64,000 bases of DNA from Ursus arctos (GCF_023065955.2 NW_026623100.1:16469001-16533000); one strand, 5' to 3'; counted from the first letter of the stretch, positions 41,561 through 54,504 are shown. Program-made: numbers and translations. The notes: generated by a model from the letters alone, not told the origin.

Positions 41561-41634
41561 TTAATAGTCACACAAACTAAAACATTCTTTACATTTGTAC
41601 AAAAAAATCTTAAATACAGTTAAGACGTTAGTGG

Positions 41635-41852
41635 AGGGTGTCTAGGTGGCTCAGTCGGTTGAGCGTCTGCCTGGGGCTCAGGTCATGATCCCGGGGTCCT
41701 GGGATCAAGTCCTGCATCAGGCCCCCTGCTCAGCGGAGTCTGCTTCTCCCTCTGCCCCTCCTCCTGTTTGTGTCCATCCTCCCTCCCTCTACCCACCCTT
41801 GCAAAAAGTAAAATCTCAAAAAAAAAGAAAAAGAAAAAGAAAAAAAAGAAAA
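41635..41852 (+). repeat. Carnivore SINE
   Basis: gagggtgtctaggtggctca head, CT-rich body, A-rich (gaaaaa)n tail. Confidence 0.93.
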
Positions 41853-41869
41853 GACAGTAAGTGGAAACA

Positions 41870-42045
41870 ACACAGACTATTAAGAGTCAACAGAACTTGT
41901 TCAAATCCCAGCTCTGCTACTTAGCCATATGATCCTGGGCACATTACCTCACTTAAGTCTCAGTCTCCACAACTGTAAAATGGCAGAAAAAAATTTACCT
42001 CTTAGAATTACTGTGAGGATTAAATATAACGAAGAAAGGAATGAG
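41870..42045 (+). repeat. MIR
   Basis: caaatcccagctctgctact, cctgggcacattacctcact, tgtgaggattaaatataacg in MIR order. Confidence 0.8.
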
Positions 42046-42323
42046 GAAGCAAAAAGAATACAAATATCAGAAGAGTGCTAAGAAAAATATTAGCTGGGAA
42101 AGGGATTAGCTGGGATTTCTCAAATGGTATTTTAAGATCTAAAAATAATGTAAAAGTAGATAATTCAAACATGTTCTTTATTTCATCTTTTATAACATAT
42201 AACTTCTATAAACTATGGCTGTTGTCTTATACGGTATCTAAGGGTTCTTCCAGCTCTAAAATTGCGTTATGTCACAAATATCTACAACGTATCCTGCAAG
42301 TTTGCTTAAAAACTTTCAGCTCC

Positions 42324-42532
42324 GGGGCGCCTGGGTGGCTCAGCAGTTAAGCCTCTGCCTTCGGCTCAGGGCATGATCCCGGCGTTCCGGGATCGAGCCC
42401 CGCATCGGGCTCCTCCGTTGGGAGCCTGGGAGCCTGCTTCTTCCTCTCCCACTCCCCCTGCTTGTGTTCCCTCTCTCGCTGGCTGTCTCTGTCGAGTAAA
42501 TAAACAAAAATCTTTAAAAAAAAACAAAAACA
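42324..42532 (+). repeat. Young carnivore SINE with 16-bp TSD
   Basis: ggggcgcctgggtggctcag head. The body has a tandem 'gggagcct' duplication near 42420. TSD aaaaactttcagctcc at 42308-42323 and 42533-42548. Confidence 0.97.
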
Positions 42533-42969
42533 AAAAACTTTCAGCTCCATGGTACTCTGGTGAAAAAAATACACACACACACCTCTTTGATAACAAGCAG
42601 GATTAACTAACCACGACAGGCCTTGATCATCTTCGGACCATTTTTATGTACACAACACAGTGCTGACTATGCAAAATGTTTTGTGATCTCTGGCATTTTT
42701 AGTGTGTACTCTCAAACAAAGTTGCAATTTCTAAGATTTAAGGCCTTTGATGACACAATTTATAAATAAATAAGAGTTACTCTAAAGACTAAAAATTTGC
42801 TATAGCTTGCAGGTTATGGGTTTTGTTTAGCATAGCTATCTATAATTAATTGCTTTAATAAGTTAATTACATTCTTTTCACTTTACTGCTATAATGTAGA
42901 TATCAGTCAGATAGGCTAACTGCAGTAATGAACAACTCCAAAAATCTGTGGTTTAAAATAACAAATTTA

Positions 42970-43160
42970 GGGGTGCCTGGGTGGCTCAGTTGGTTAAGTG
43001 ACCAACTCCTGATTGAGGCTCAAGTCATGATCTCACGGTTTTGAGACCAGAGCCCTGCGTCAGGCTGATCTTTAGATTCTATCTCTCCCTCTGACCCTCC
43101 CGGGCACCCCCTCCCCGCCCCCAGCCCGCTCACATACACACAGCTCTCTCAAAAAAAAAT
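42970..43160 (+). repeat. Carnivore SINE, diverged
   Basis: ggggtgcctgggtggctcag head, C-rich body; near-TSD ataacaaattta / ataacggattta. Confidence 0.9.
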
Positions 43161-43888
43161 AACGGATTTATTTCTTGCTCACTTTACGTGTCTATCATTG
43201 GCCGGTAGAGAGTTCTGCTCTGTATAATCATTCTCTTCTGGAACTCAGGCTATGGAACAGCTATTCTGTGAAACACTGCTAGTGGCAGCAGCAGAAGGAA
43301 AGAGAGATCATACTGGCAATTAAATGACTGGCCTGGAAATGACACACTCATTTCCATTCACAACTCTTTGGCCAGAACTGTTGACATGGCCCAATGACAG
43401 AAGGTTAAGAAATGCCAGATGGAAGAGAGCCAAAAATATTTAGTAACCAGTATAAATAACTACCCAAGTGCCCAGCCTAATGACACAGAAAGAGGTTAAA
43501 TAAATGTTTTTTAGTGATACAGATTTGAAAAATTATTACTTCTAATAGTCCTATCATCACTGAACAAAATTAGTACTTAACAAACCTCACTGAAGTCACA
43601 ACATTCTTCTTATAGAAACTACCAGAGTCTAGGAGAATCCATAGCAAATGCTTTAATGAAGAGTTTTTTTAAAATAAAGAACTGATAAGCATGTCTATAT
43701 ATCTGTATCTATATAAACAGATACATACATAAACATATTCTCCTAAAGACATACTACAGTTCAGGGAAAGAGAGATGACAATGCTAGCCCAAATTTGAGG
43801 TTTTTAAAAACATTTAATTTATCCTAATCAGCGTTAGCTTCCCATGCCATAATCAGAAGCAACAAAATTTTTACAAAGGTTCTGTACA

Positions 43889-44074
43889 GGGACACCTGGG
43901 TGGCTCAGTCAAGCGTTTGACTTCAGCTCAGGTCATGATCCCAAGGTCCTGGGATCAAGTTCCGCATAGGGCTCCTTGCTCAGCAGGGAGCCTGTTTCTC
44001 CCTCTGCCTGCCACTTTCCCTGCTTGTGCTCCCTTTCTCTCTGACAAATAAACAAAGTCTTTATTAAAAAAAAA
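43889..44074 (+). repeat. Carnivore SINE with 14-bp TSD
   Basis: gggacacctgggtggctcag head. TSD aaaggttctgtaca at 43875-43888 and 44075-44088. Confidence 0.96.
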
Positions 44075-45522
44075 AAAGGTTCTGTACATGGGTAAGTTAG
44101 CAAGCATCACAAATTTAAATGTTATGTAGGTCACAGGTAAAGAAAATGAGTGAAGTGAAACATTAAGAAATGGTGGGGGAATGCAGACAACTGGAGAGTT
44201 TATGGTTCATGCAATCCTCACCCAGTGCTAAATCCTGGCCAACTCTTGCCATGTTAGAATTCAAGCCAGTGATATCAGACAATCTGAAATGTTAAAGGAA
44301 CCTAGGAATCAAGATTATGTGAAATTTCACATTTAAAATGTTGGAAACCAACTGAATTTATTTTTTAGGAGCACTGTGCAGAACAAATAAAACATTCTGT
44401 TGGCCAGATCAGTTTTGCTGGCTGCAAAATCTGAAACCTCTGGGCTAGGCAAAGTCAAAGACCTTTTGTGCACACATCTTTTGTGAAGCTGCCCAATTCT
44501 TGACTGCTGTCTCAGAGGCATCTCAGAAAAAAATAAACCCTTATTTTATTGGAGGGATCTTGAAGTAAACTAGGAGTCTGTCAAAAGAGACCTAAAATAC
44601 CTTATACAATTCTGGTTTTGAACTTTTTAAAATATATAAAATGTAAACATTACTATAAGCATTTTTAGCAGTAGCTGCTAAAGTAGTATTTTAATGAAGT
44701 CAAGGCATGAGAGTTTAGTTCTTTTGCAGGGATTAAACAAAGAGAACCAACACACTTATATCCAAAGATCATCTTCCAAATCCAACTAAAGAGTTCTAGA
44801 TTTTTCTGATGTCTTTCAAATCCAGTGCTATACTACGGAACACCAACAGATATGACTTTGGGTTGTTTTGGGAGTAAAAAAAATTTTTTTTTGTAAAGCT
44901 GTAAATATTAGTGCATCCTAATAATGACTGATAGGGAAGCATTTATGAGATTGCTTATCTGGAATTAAGAATAGGTCTTTCTATGTAAATTAATCTATAT
45001 GACTCCTGCTTCATTTAGCACTATATTCAAATTAAACTTAACTCCCAGCTCATTACAACTTCAGTGTTATGCTAAAGATACTGTGCTATAATAATTAATA
45101 AGCCTATGGAAACAGCTTATTTTTTCCCTTTAGTCCTTCTGTGAGAGATAAAAGTTCCATGAAGAAAAAAATTATGTATATGGGCAGTCTCTGAATTCCA
45201 AGTTTTTACTAAGAAATACAACTTCCATATATTTATACTTACTCCATACATTTTATTATAAACTATAATTGATTGTATTAGATTATAAATATGCTATATA
45301 TTATAAATGTTCATATTCCAATATTATCACTCCTAGACACACATTTCAAATTTTAAGACTGAGTTATCACAAGACAGATCTTGCTAGCCAATGAGTCAAT
45401 TTTACCAGGTATCACTTTATTTTCCATATAGAAATATCTGATTATCTTATTATTTTACAGCATTCAGAGAAATGTAAATGACAAACGGACGCAGAACAGA
45501 GATGCAAAAAAGAGGACTGAGG

Positions 45523-45718
45523 GGGACGCCTAAGTGGCTCAGTCAACGCGTCTGCCTTCGGCTCAGGTCATGATCCCAGGATCGTAGGATCAAGCCCTGC
45601 ATAGGGCTCCCTGCTCAACGGGGAGTCTGCTTCTCCCTCTCCCAATGACACCCCCCCAACCCCGCTCCTGCCCTCAGACTTGCTCTAATGAATAAATTTA
45701 AAAATCTTACAAAAAAAA
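45523..45718 (+). repeat. Carnivore SINE
   Basis: ggggacgcctaagtggctca head, C-rich body, A tail; near-TSD aagaggactga / aagaggagactga. Confidence 0.92.
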
Positions 45719-45739
45719 AAAAAAGAGGAGACTGAAGGT

Positions 45740-45966
45740 TTATATTTAATGTGCGAATGGTTATTAGTAATAATTATCACTCTCTGTTCCCTTTATCTGA
45801 TTTAGGTTTCTTCAGAGCATTTACCATATCACCTAACATTACTTGTCATTTGCCTTACATTAGACTGTAGACTCCATGCAAACAGGACTCTGGTTTGTAC
45901 ACTGCTAACCCATTAATGCCTAGTTCCTGGTAATATGGTGGATGCTCAGTATCTGCTCAGTGAATA
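45740..45966 (+). repeat. L2/MIR-like 3' fragment
   Basis: tagactccatgcaaacagga then ggatgctcagtatctgctca and gtgaatat, the order of an L2/MIR 3' end. Confidence 0.55.
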
Positions 45967-45984
45967 TACTACTTTTTTCTCCTT

Positions 45985-46480
45985 TAACTTGTTGAAAGCG
46001 ACGGGTTACATTAAGATGTTTTCCAGTATTAAACCAATTTTGCATTTCTGGGATTAACCCTACTTGACTGTGATGTTTTCCTTCATTAACATAAGCTGGG
46101 TTTAATTTGCTAATGTTTTAAGATTTCTGCATCCCTATTCATAAGATTGTTATATCTTTTCTTATACTGTCATTGGCTACTTTAGGTATCAAATCGTTTT
46201 GTATTATTTCACTAATGTATGCAATATAAACACTCTAGAAATACTTGTTGAATGATTAGTCTTATAAAATGGACAGCTCTTCTTTTTCTCTTCTCTGTAA
46301 CTATAAAATTTTGAGGTTTGGTGTACCTTTGGTGAGGAAGCTGGTACATGTAAATTTGTTCTGTTTTCTACTGAGTGTTTACTGATGATTAACTTATTAG
46401 TGTTGCGTATTTCTAAGGTTAGTTTCAGCAAATTACATTATTCTAAAAAACTATGCCATTTAAGATTCAAATTTATTGAC
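45985..46480 (-). mobile_element. Ancient L1 fragment (ORF2, antisense)
   Basis: ttttgcatttctgggattaa and ccctacttgactgtgatgtt followed by taatttgctaatgttttaag follow the antisense L1 reverse-transcriptase region; no frame. Confidence 0.6.
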
Positions 46481-46544
46481 ATAAAGTATTCATGGAGTTA
46501 CCTTAGGATTCTTAAAATTCTTCCTCTACTCTCAACTGGTCTTC

Positions 46545-46750
46545 TTTTTTTTTAAGATTTGATTTATTTATTTGAGAGAGAGTGAGCAAGAGAGAGCATG
46601 GGTTGGGTGGGTGTGGAGAGGAGGGGCAGCAGAGGGAGAGGGAGAAGCAGACTCCCAGATTAGGGAGCGCAATGTGGGGCTCAATCCTAGGACCCTGAGA
46701 TTACGACCTGAGGTGAAGGCAGACAATCGAATGAGCCACCCAGGTGCCCC
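46545..46750 (-). repeat. Carnivore SINE
   Basis: T tract, aagatttgatttatttattt, G-rich body, end gagccacccaggtgcccc. Confidence 0.93.
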
Positions 46751-47492
46751 TGTTGTGTACTGGTCTTTATACTGATCCCATTATTTGTTTCTTATTTCAT
46801 TAATTTCAACTTTATACTTATTTTCATTGTCTTTGGTTTTATTCTTTTGTTATTTTTCTACTCCAAGAGTTGAAGACTTAATTATTTTATATCCAATCTT
46901 TTAAAATATCAGTCTTTTTAAGCCAACAAATGTCTCTTCACATTAGTTATAATTTATAAGTTCTGACATGAAATGTTTCTGTCAGAGTTCTAGTATTTTG
47001 TAATGTCTATTATATTTTATCTCAATAAGTACTACAGTTAGTTTTCAAAAGTTGTTTAAGCTCATCATTGTTGCTGATTTCTCATTTAAAAGTCCAAGAA
47101 CATGCTCTAAATGACACCGATGCTATGAAAACTGGTAACATTTCCACTGTGACTCAATACAGATTGAATTTTTCTAACTTAAATTTTATATACTTGAAAA
47201 TAAGGTATATGTTCCACTCACGTGCATGTGCTTGTGTGTATACGGGGTTCTGTATCTCGTAAATGAATCTTATCAATTGTATTGTTTAATTTTCTATATT
47301 CTAAGTTTGTGAGGTATGACTAAGGTGGACTTGTTTACTTCTCTGTACTTTTAGCTTTATAATTTTCTTCATATATGTCAAGACTATTATACTTTATACT
47401 TCACACTTTTTGACAGTGTGCCTAAATAGAATTCTAAGGCAAAAATAATTTTTCTTCATAAATGTGAAGACATTTGCTCAATTGTCTTTCAG

Positions 47493-47693
47493 TTTTTTTT
47501 TTTTAAAGATTTTATTTATTTATTTGACAGAGATAGAGACAGCCAGTGAGAGAGGGAACACAAGCAGGGGGAGTGGGAGAGGAAGAAGCAGGCTCCTAGC
47601 GGAGGAGCCTGATGTGGGGCTCGATCCCAGAACGCCGGGATCACGCCCTGAGCCCAAGGCAGACACTTAACCGTTGTGCCACCCAGGCGCCCC
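47493..47693 (-). repeat. Young carnivore SINE
   Basis: T tract, gacagagatagagacagcca, end gtgccacccaggcgcccc; short TSD around ttcagtttt. Confidence 0.95.
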
Positions 47694-47910
47694 TTCAGTT
47701 TTGTTTTTGAGAAGTCCAAAGATATTCTGACTCCAGATCACTGGTATGTGACTCCTCTCTCCCAGAAGCTCTAAAGTTTTTCTCTTTATTCCTGGATGTC
47801 CTGAAATTTCATCATGATATACCACAATGTGGGCCTCTTATTATTCACTCTCATGAATGTGTGGTGGACCCTTCTAATTTGCATATTCATGTCCTTTACT
47901 TTTGAGAACA

Positions 47911-48106
47911 TTTTTTTAAAAAGATTTTATTTATTTATTTGACAGAGAGAGACAGCCAGCGAGAGAGGGAACACAAGCAGGGGGAGTGGGAGAGGAAGAA
48001 GCAGGCTCCTAGCAGAGGAGCCTGATGTGGGGCTCGATCCCAGAATGCCGGGATCATGTCCTGAGCCAAAGGCAGACGCTTAACGACTGTGCCACCCAGG
48101 TGCCCC
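47911..48106 (-). repeat. Young carnivore SINE
   Basis: aagattttatttatttattt, gacagccagcgagagaggga, end gtgccacccaggtgcccc; near-TSD ttgagaac / ttgagaaa. Confidence 0.95.
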
Positions 48107-48429
48107 TTGAGAAATTTTCTTGAAATATTTGTTTGAATTACTTCCTCTCAATTTTCTTTTTCTGGAACTCCTAATATTTCAGAGCTGGGTGTCCCAGACT
48201 AACAATTCTACTTTACTTTTCTACTATTTCTCTTTTTCTTACCCATATTCCATATTTTTGGTCTTTTGATCCTAGTTTCTGGGAGACTTAATTTGCGTAT
48301 TTTAAATTCTTGTATGTGTTTTACTTACTTTCATTTTCCATTTTCATTCTCCCACTTATACAAAGATAACTATTCTAAAATGTTTAACATCAATCTTTCT
48401 TTACCACAAAACAAGCATTAGTTTATATA

Positions 48430-51353
48430 GACGGTGTGTTGAGGGATCTTGATCACCTTTCCCTTTCACAAGATACTGCACTGATAGGCTTAGTGAGCAA
48501 GAAGCAGCAACTACCAGACTTAATTGTAACACATGTACACACCTGGAGATGGGAAATAAATCTGGCAAAAATTCAGGGGCCTTTAACTTGTATGAAATCT
48601 CTATGGGTCCACTGGTGTGAGGCATGTTGAGATATCCTTTCTAAGGTGAATGATAAGCTGTTGCATCTGGCCCCCTACAATTAAAAAGCAAACAAACAAA
48701 CACACAATGCCTAGTGGGCCTCTTCCGATTTTGGAGACAACACGTTCCTTCCTCATTTGGGTGTGTTACCCTGGCCCATTTATTAAGTGCCCGAAAAGGT
48801 GCTAGTTTTGAGTGGGGCTCAGAACAGGAGAAGGCTCTGCAATAGGTCCAAACTGCCATGTAAGCTGCTCTGACATGCACTACATGATCCAGGAGATCTA
48901 ATGGTGCAGGAATTGTCCGTGGCAGATAAGGATGATGTCTGGGGACTTTGGCAAGCTCCTATAGGAGAATGGCAGCACAGGCCTGCCTTTAGGTATAGAG
49001 TGAAGCCCTGCCATCCTCTGCAGATAACTCCACTCCTTTTAAGAAATAGCTTTTGGCCTGCTACTGGGCCTTAGCTGAGACGAAATACTTCACCATGGGT
49101 CATCAACCCATGTGACCTGAGCTGCTCACCACCACCTCACCCACCAAGCCCTAAAAGTTGGACCTATATACTGCAGCACTCCAGCATCAAATGGAGGTCC
49201 TGAGCACATCCTGAAAGCACGAGGAAGTTCCATGAAGACGTAGCCCAAATGCCCACGGGCCCCTACCCCTGCCACACTACCTGCTCTCTCCCAGCCTGCA
49301 CCTAGAGCTTCAGAGGGAGTTCCCTCACATCAGCTGACAAGAGAAAGAGCTCAAGCTTAGTTTATACGGATGGTTCTGCAGGATACAAAGGCACCCCCTG
49401 AACACAGACAGTTGCAACACTACAGCTTCTTTCCGCGGCATCCCTAAAAGACAGTGGTAAAGGGAAATCCTCCTTGGGGGCAGAACTTTGAGCAGGGCAC
49501 CAGGCTGTTCATTTTGCTTGGAAGGAAAAATGGCCAGACATGTGATTAAATACCAATTCATGGGCTGTGGTTCATGGTTTGGCTAGATGGTGACTTGGAA
49601 GAAACACAATTGGAAAACTGGTGACAGGGAAGTCTGGGAAAGAGGTATGTGGATAGACCTCTCTGAATGGGTAAAAACATTAAGATCTTTGTGTCTCATG
49701 TCAAGGCCCACCAAAGAGTGACCTCAGCAGAGGAAGATTTGAATAATCAAGTGGATAAGATGACCTGTTCTGTGGACACCACTGTCTTTTCTCAGCCATC
49801 TCTTTTCCCATGCCATGAGCCCTCAAAGGGCTCATGAACAAAGTGGCTGCGGTGACAAGGATGGAGGATATATATGGACTCAGCAACATGGACTTCAACT
49901 CACCAAGGCAGACCTGGTTACAGCCACTGCTAAGTTCCCAATCTGCCAGCAGCAGAGACCAACACCAAATCTCTTATATGGGACCATTCCACATAAGCCT
50001 GGTAGCAGGCTGATTACACTGGACCTGCTTTCATCATGGAAGGCGCAGCATTTGTCCTTATTGGAATACTTATTCTGGATATGGATTTGCCTTCCCTGAA
50101 TGCAAAGCTTCTACCGAAACTACCATCTGTGGACTTAGAGAATGCTTTATGCATGTTCATGGTTACAGCGCTGCTTCTGTCAAGGGAATTAACTCCATAC
50201 AAACAAAGTACAGCAATGGGCCCACACTGGTAGAACCCACTGGTCTTACCATGTGCCCTAGCATTCTGAAGCAAATGGCTTGATAGAATGATGAAATGGC
50301 CTTTTGAAGACTCAGTTACAGTACTAGCCTGATGGCAATACCTTGCAGGGCTGGGGCCAGATTCTCGAGGAATATCAGTATTTGATATATGGTGATGTTT
50401 CTCTCATAGACAGGATGCACATTCCAGAAATCAAGGGGTGGAAATGGAAGCGGCACCACTCACTATTACTCCTAGTGACCCACCTACAAATTTTTACTTT
50501 CTGTCTCCATGACCTTATGCTCTACTAGTGGTCTAGAGGTGTTGGTTCCAAAGGAAGGAATGCTTCCACCAGAAGACATAACAATGATCCTACTGAACTA
50601 ACTGAAAGTTAAAACTGCCACGTGGACATTTTAGACACCTCATGCTCCTGAATAAGTAGTCCAAGAAGGGAACTACTACTATGATGTTTGGATGGCTGGA
50701 CCAAGGGGAATGTAGACTGTCACTTCACAATGGAAGTAAAAGAGTATGTCTGGAGTACAGGAGATCCTCAAGGGCATCTCTCCATGTTACCATGCCCTGT
50801 TATTAAAATCAATGGAAAACTACAACCCAATTCAGGCGAGACTACTAATGGCTCAGACCTTTCAGGAATGAAGGTTTGGGTCACTGTACCAAGAACTATG
50901 ACCAGCTGAGTTACTTGCTAAAGGCAAAAGTAATATAAAATGGGTATTGGACAAAAGTAGTTAGGAATACCAGCTATGACTATGGGACCAGTTACAGAAA
51001 TAAGAACTGTTTGTGTGCCTGTGTATGTTTGTATATATAAAGTATCTTTTTCTTCTCTCTTTTATTTCCTTGTCATTTAACATAAGATACATATAATACT
51101 TTATACTGTACTTATTTATCATAACTTAAAGTATATATCAAAACAACATCACAATATTTAAGTTATGGGATATCAAAGAGAAAAGTTAAACATCAAGGAT
51201 TTTGCATCCTCTTTGACGAAAGGTTTAGGGTGTTTTGGGTTGTACATAGGATATTTGTATGTTGGGTAGAAGTATGACTTTGTTATTATCTATCTGGATT
51301 CTAAGTATGGTTTAAGGAGAGGTCTATGGGTGTCAGTTTGACAAGGGGTGGGC
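48430..51353 (+). pseudogene. ERVL endogenous retrovirus internal region, pol remnant, 5'-truncated
   Basis: Plus-strand translation gives worn ERVL pol in order: the end of the reverse transcriptase (48436-48630), an RNase H piece (LVYTDGSAGY at about 49357), and an integrase piece with a zinc-finger-like FPICQQQRPTPN near 49930 and further integrase sequence to about 50230. Many stops and frameshifts separate the pieces, and the active-site region of the reverse transcriptase is deleted. No gag, env, primer-binding site or 5' LTR is visible. A purine-rich stretch (gacaaggggtggg) precedes the 3' LTR. It cannot make functional protein. Confidence 0.8.
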
Positions 51354-51735
51354 TTATGATGTTTAATTTTATGTGTCAACTTGGAGGATGTTTTGGACAA
51401 AATTAACATTAAATTGGTAAACTCTGCGTAAGCAGATTGTCCTCCATAATGTGGGTGGGCCTCAATGAGCTGAAGGTCTGACTAGAACAAAAAAAGCTTT
51501 GCCAAGCAAGGGAAATCCTCTAGCCCACAGTCTTTGGACTTCATCTGCACCATCAGCTATCCTGGGTCTCCACTCTGCTGGCCCACACTGCAGATTTTGA
51601 CTTCCCAACCTCTATAATCATGTGAGCCAGTTCCTCATAATCTCTCTCAATCTCTCAATACCTCTCTCTCAATCTATCTATTTATATATAGATTTATTAT
51701 CTCTCCTATTGGTTTCTCTGGAGAACTCTAACACA
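51354..51735 (+). repeat. 3' LTR of the ERVL remnant (MLT2-like)
   Basis: tatgatgtttaattttatgt-gtcaacttgg start, then gtgggtgggcctcaatgagc, cccacactgcagattttgac, cataatcatgtgagccagtt and gtttctctggagaactctaa at the end. About 380 bp. Confidence 0.78.
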
Positions 51736-51736
51736 T

Positions 51737-52560
51737 TGATTTTTTCATTTATATATAAATGTTATTGTTACTATCTCATCATTCTGTTTCTTGCATTTCC
51801 TGTGATATACTATGTGCATGCGTACATCTAATTTGTTTCTTCTAACTGCTGCATATAAGTCCATGTGTGTATGGATTGACTTGTATCCCTCAAGGATATG
51901 CTGAAGTCCTAACCACTGGTAGGTGGTGACCTAATAAGTGTGACCTTATTTGGAAATAGTCTATGTAGATCTAATCAAGTTAAAATGAGGTCATTAGGGT
52001 GGGCTCTACTCCATTACAACTGATGTCCTTATAAGAGCAAAACACCATGTGAAGAGACACAGTGAGAATGTCATATGACAACTGAGGCAAAGACTGGCTT
52101 GATACAGGGCAATCCAAGAAGAGCCACCACCATGATCTAGGAACAGGTAAGGAAGGATTCTACCCACAGTCTCAGAGGGAGCATGGCTCTGCTCACACCT
52201 TGATTTTGGACTTCTAGCCTTCAGAACTATGAGAGAATAAATTTCTGTTGTTTTAAGCCACCCAGTTTGTGATACTTGGTTATGACAGCTCCTGGACACT
52301 AATACAATGTGCATCCACAAATTTTACCCATCTACACTCAGACTAGTATAAGAGACAACCTGACTGCCTCCAACTTCTGCTACTCCAAACAATACTGCAG
52401 TGAAGATCCATGTACATATCCCCTATGAAATTCTTACAAACACCTTGAGACAGAAATCTAGAAATGAAATTACTAGGCTATAGAGCGTTCATATTCTTAA
52501 GTACTGCTAGGCTGAACTCTGGAAAGGCTGCAGCATCTATACTCCTATTAACACAGGGCA
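51737..52560 (-). repeat. Old L1 3' fragment split by a MaLR-like LTR
   Basis: tttcttctaactgctgcata before, and tccaaacaatactgcagtga plus atgaaattactaggctatag after, are consecutive parts of old antisense L1 3' sequence. The LTR at 51865-52306 separates them. Confidence 0.55.
51865..52306 (+). repeat. Solo LTR, MLT1-like (ERVL-MaLR)
   Basis: tgtgtatggattgacttgta start, gtgaccttatttggaaatag, aaaatgaggtcattagggtg, then aataaatttctgttgtttta and gccacccagtttgtgatact before the end. Confidence 0.78.
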
Positions 52561-52561
52561 T

Positions 52562-52766
52562 TATCCAGTGTAGTAGTTTTAGAAATTCCACAAATTCTTT
52601 GATACTTCTCCCTTCACCAGTGAAGCCTTATTCTCCTCCCCTACTGGCTGAACTTAGTGACTTGCCCCTAGACTAGAAACGTCACTCAAAGAGGTTATAA
52701 AAGGCACAGTGGCTTCCTGTTTGGTCTCTTTTAGATCACTTGCTCTGGGGGAAGCCAGATGCCATG
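52562..52766 (+). repeat. Possible old LTR fragment
   Basis: tgaacttagtgacttgcccc, gttataaaaggcacagtggc and cttgctctgggggaagccag resemble an old LTR, cut on the right by the next element. Confidence 0.45.
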
Positions 52767-53108
52767 TGTCTTAGTCAGCTCAGGCTGCTATAACAAAATA
52801 AACTGAGTGACTTAACAGAAATTTATTTTGCACAGTTCTGTAGGCTGGAAGTCCAAGATCATAACGTCAGCGTGGTTACGTTCTGGTGAAGGCCCTTTCC
52901 AGGCTACAGATGACTGACTTTTTCTAGTATTCCAACATGGTGGAAAACAGCGAGCTAACTCTCTGGCCTCTTCTTATAAAGGCACTAATGCCATTCAAGA
53001 AGGCTCTACTCTTGTGACCTAATCAGCTTCCAAAGGCCCCACCTCCAAATACGATCACACTGGGGGTTAGATTCTAACACAGAAACTTTCAACAAACTTT
53101 GGGGGAGA
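52767..53108 (-). repeat. MaLR-like LTR
   Basis: gtgtcttagtcagctcaggc then tgctataacaaaataaactg, ccaaaggccccacctccaaa and caaactttgggggagacatc: reverse orientation of a MaLR-type LTR. Confidence 0.75.
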
Positions 53109-53172
53109 CATCAGATTTACAAAAATGTAAAACAATGCTACTCTATTATTTGTTTTGAAAAGGTTATTTTTC

Positions 53173-53278
53173 GGGTGCCTGTGTGGCTCAATCAGTTAAG
53201 CGTCTGCCTTTGTCTTAGGTCATGATCCCAGGGTCCTGGGATCGAGTTCCACATGGGGCTCCCTGCTCAGCAGGAATT
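53173..53278 (+). repeat. Carnivore SINE, 3'-truncated
   Basis: gggtgcctgtgtggctcaat head to ctccctgctcagcagg, then no CT-rich body and no tail; unusual because most copies keep their 3' end. Confidence 0.85.
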
Positions 53279-53522
53279 TTCTCTAAGAATTTTATTCTCT
53301 AAGGACTTTCTGCAATGATGAAAATGTTCTATGCTTTTCAGTCCAGTATGGTAGCCATAGTGAAACAAAGCTAACAGACTGCTACATTTCCTCTATATAA
53401 CCACTTCATGATTAATGTGACAGAGGAACTGATTTTTAAATTCTACGAATTTTAATTAATTTAAATATAGTCATTTGTGGCAAGTGGCTATCACACTGGA
53501 CAGCTCAGGTCTGGAGTGCCAC
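53279..53522. repeat. Palindromic nonautonomous element, family not named
   Basis: gcaatgatgaaaatgttcta and tccagtatggtagccatagt are mirrored on the right by tggcaagtggctatcacact and ggacagctcaggtctggag, giving a worn palindrome typical of small DNA transposons. Confidence 0.5.
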
Positions 53523-53571
53523 TTCTCACCCTGTATTTATCTTCTTATCTGTATGTTTCTCATCCTCTTTT

Positions 53572-53759
53572 TTTTATTTTTAAAGATTTTATTTATTTGA
53601 CAGAGACCACGAGAGAGGGAACACAAGCAAGGGGAGTGTGAGAGGGAGAAGCAGGCTTCCCATGGAGCAGGGAGCCCGATGCAGGGCTTGATCCCAGGAC
53701 CCTAGATCATGTCCTGAGCTGAAGGCAGAAGCTTAATGGCTGAGCCACCCAGGCACCCC
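53572..53759 (-). repeat. Carnivore SINE with 14-bp TSD
   Basis: TSD tctcatcctctttt at 53558-53571 and 53760-53773; end ctgagccacccaggcacccc. Confidence 0.96.
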
Positions 53760-54034
53760 TCTCATCCTCTTTTACACCTTTTTTGAAGGATGCAATACGT
53801 GCAAAAATAAACTGAAAAATGACTATTTCACTATTATATCTTCCTTCTAGTGTATTCCATCATTCTTGCTTTCTTATTCTTTTTTTTTTGCACAGCAGGA
53901 AATAATTGGTGGTAATGATAAAACTCTTAGAAACAGCAAAATATTTCAAGATACACACAAAAAGATCATGAGATTCCATAATGTACCTTAGATTTATAAA
54001 AAGGACCTGATGGATTCATGCAACATAGAACGAT

Positions 54035-54219
54035 TTTTTAAAGATTTTCTTTATTTGACAGACAGCGAGCACAAGCGGGGGGGCAGCAAGCAAAGGGAGT
54101 GGGAGAAGCAGGCTCCCCACTGAGCAGGAAGCCCAGCATGGGGCTCAATCCCAGAACCCTGGGACCATGACCTCAGCCGAAGGCAGACACTTAACTGACT
54201 GAGCCACCCAGGCTCCCCC
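54035..54219 (-). repeat. Carnivore SINE
   Basis: aaagattttctttatttgac start, end gactgagccacccaggctcc; TSD catagaaygatttttta with one mismatch. Confidence 0.94.
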
Positions 54220-54504
54220 ATAGAATGATTTTTTAAAAAGTAAAATTTTTCTGCTCTTTGGAAGATCTCTAAGAAAGAATAAAAATAATAAAATACCAAT
54301 GCTTTTAAGTGGTTAGAACTGCTCAAAAAAGAATATAACAAATTAAAATTAGTCCACTTGGTCTTGATGGTATACTAAGAGGTAAGCTTTCCTCATTCCC
54401 TTATTTGAGTTCTGCTGGCCTGTAAGTCATAGATTTTATTTCTACTCTTTTCACGGTTACCCTTAAGATAAAGGAAATATAAGCAGCAGCAGCAAACATG
54501 TATT

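Larger units (their letters stand above)
46755..48390 (-). repeat. Ancient L1-like antisense sequence with two SINE insertions
   Basis: T-rich sequence with phrases such as gtccaaagatattctgactc, gaaatttcatcatgatatac and ctttttctggaactcctaat, which I recall from old LINE antisense regions. Interrupted at 47493-47693 and 47911-48106. Confidence 0.45.

Noticed and set aside
50036..50233. Open frame resembling a membrane protein
   Set aside because: It is part of the decayed ERVL integrase region.
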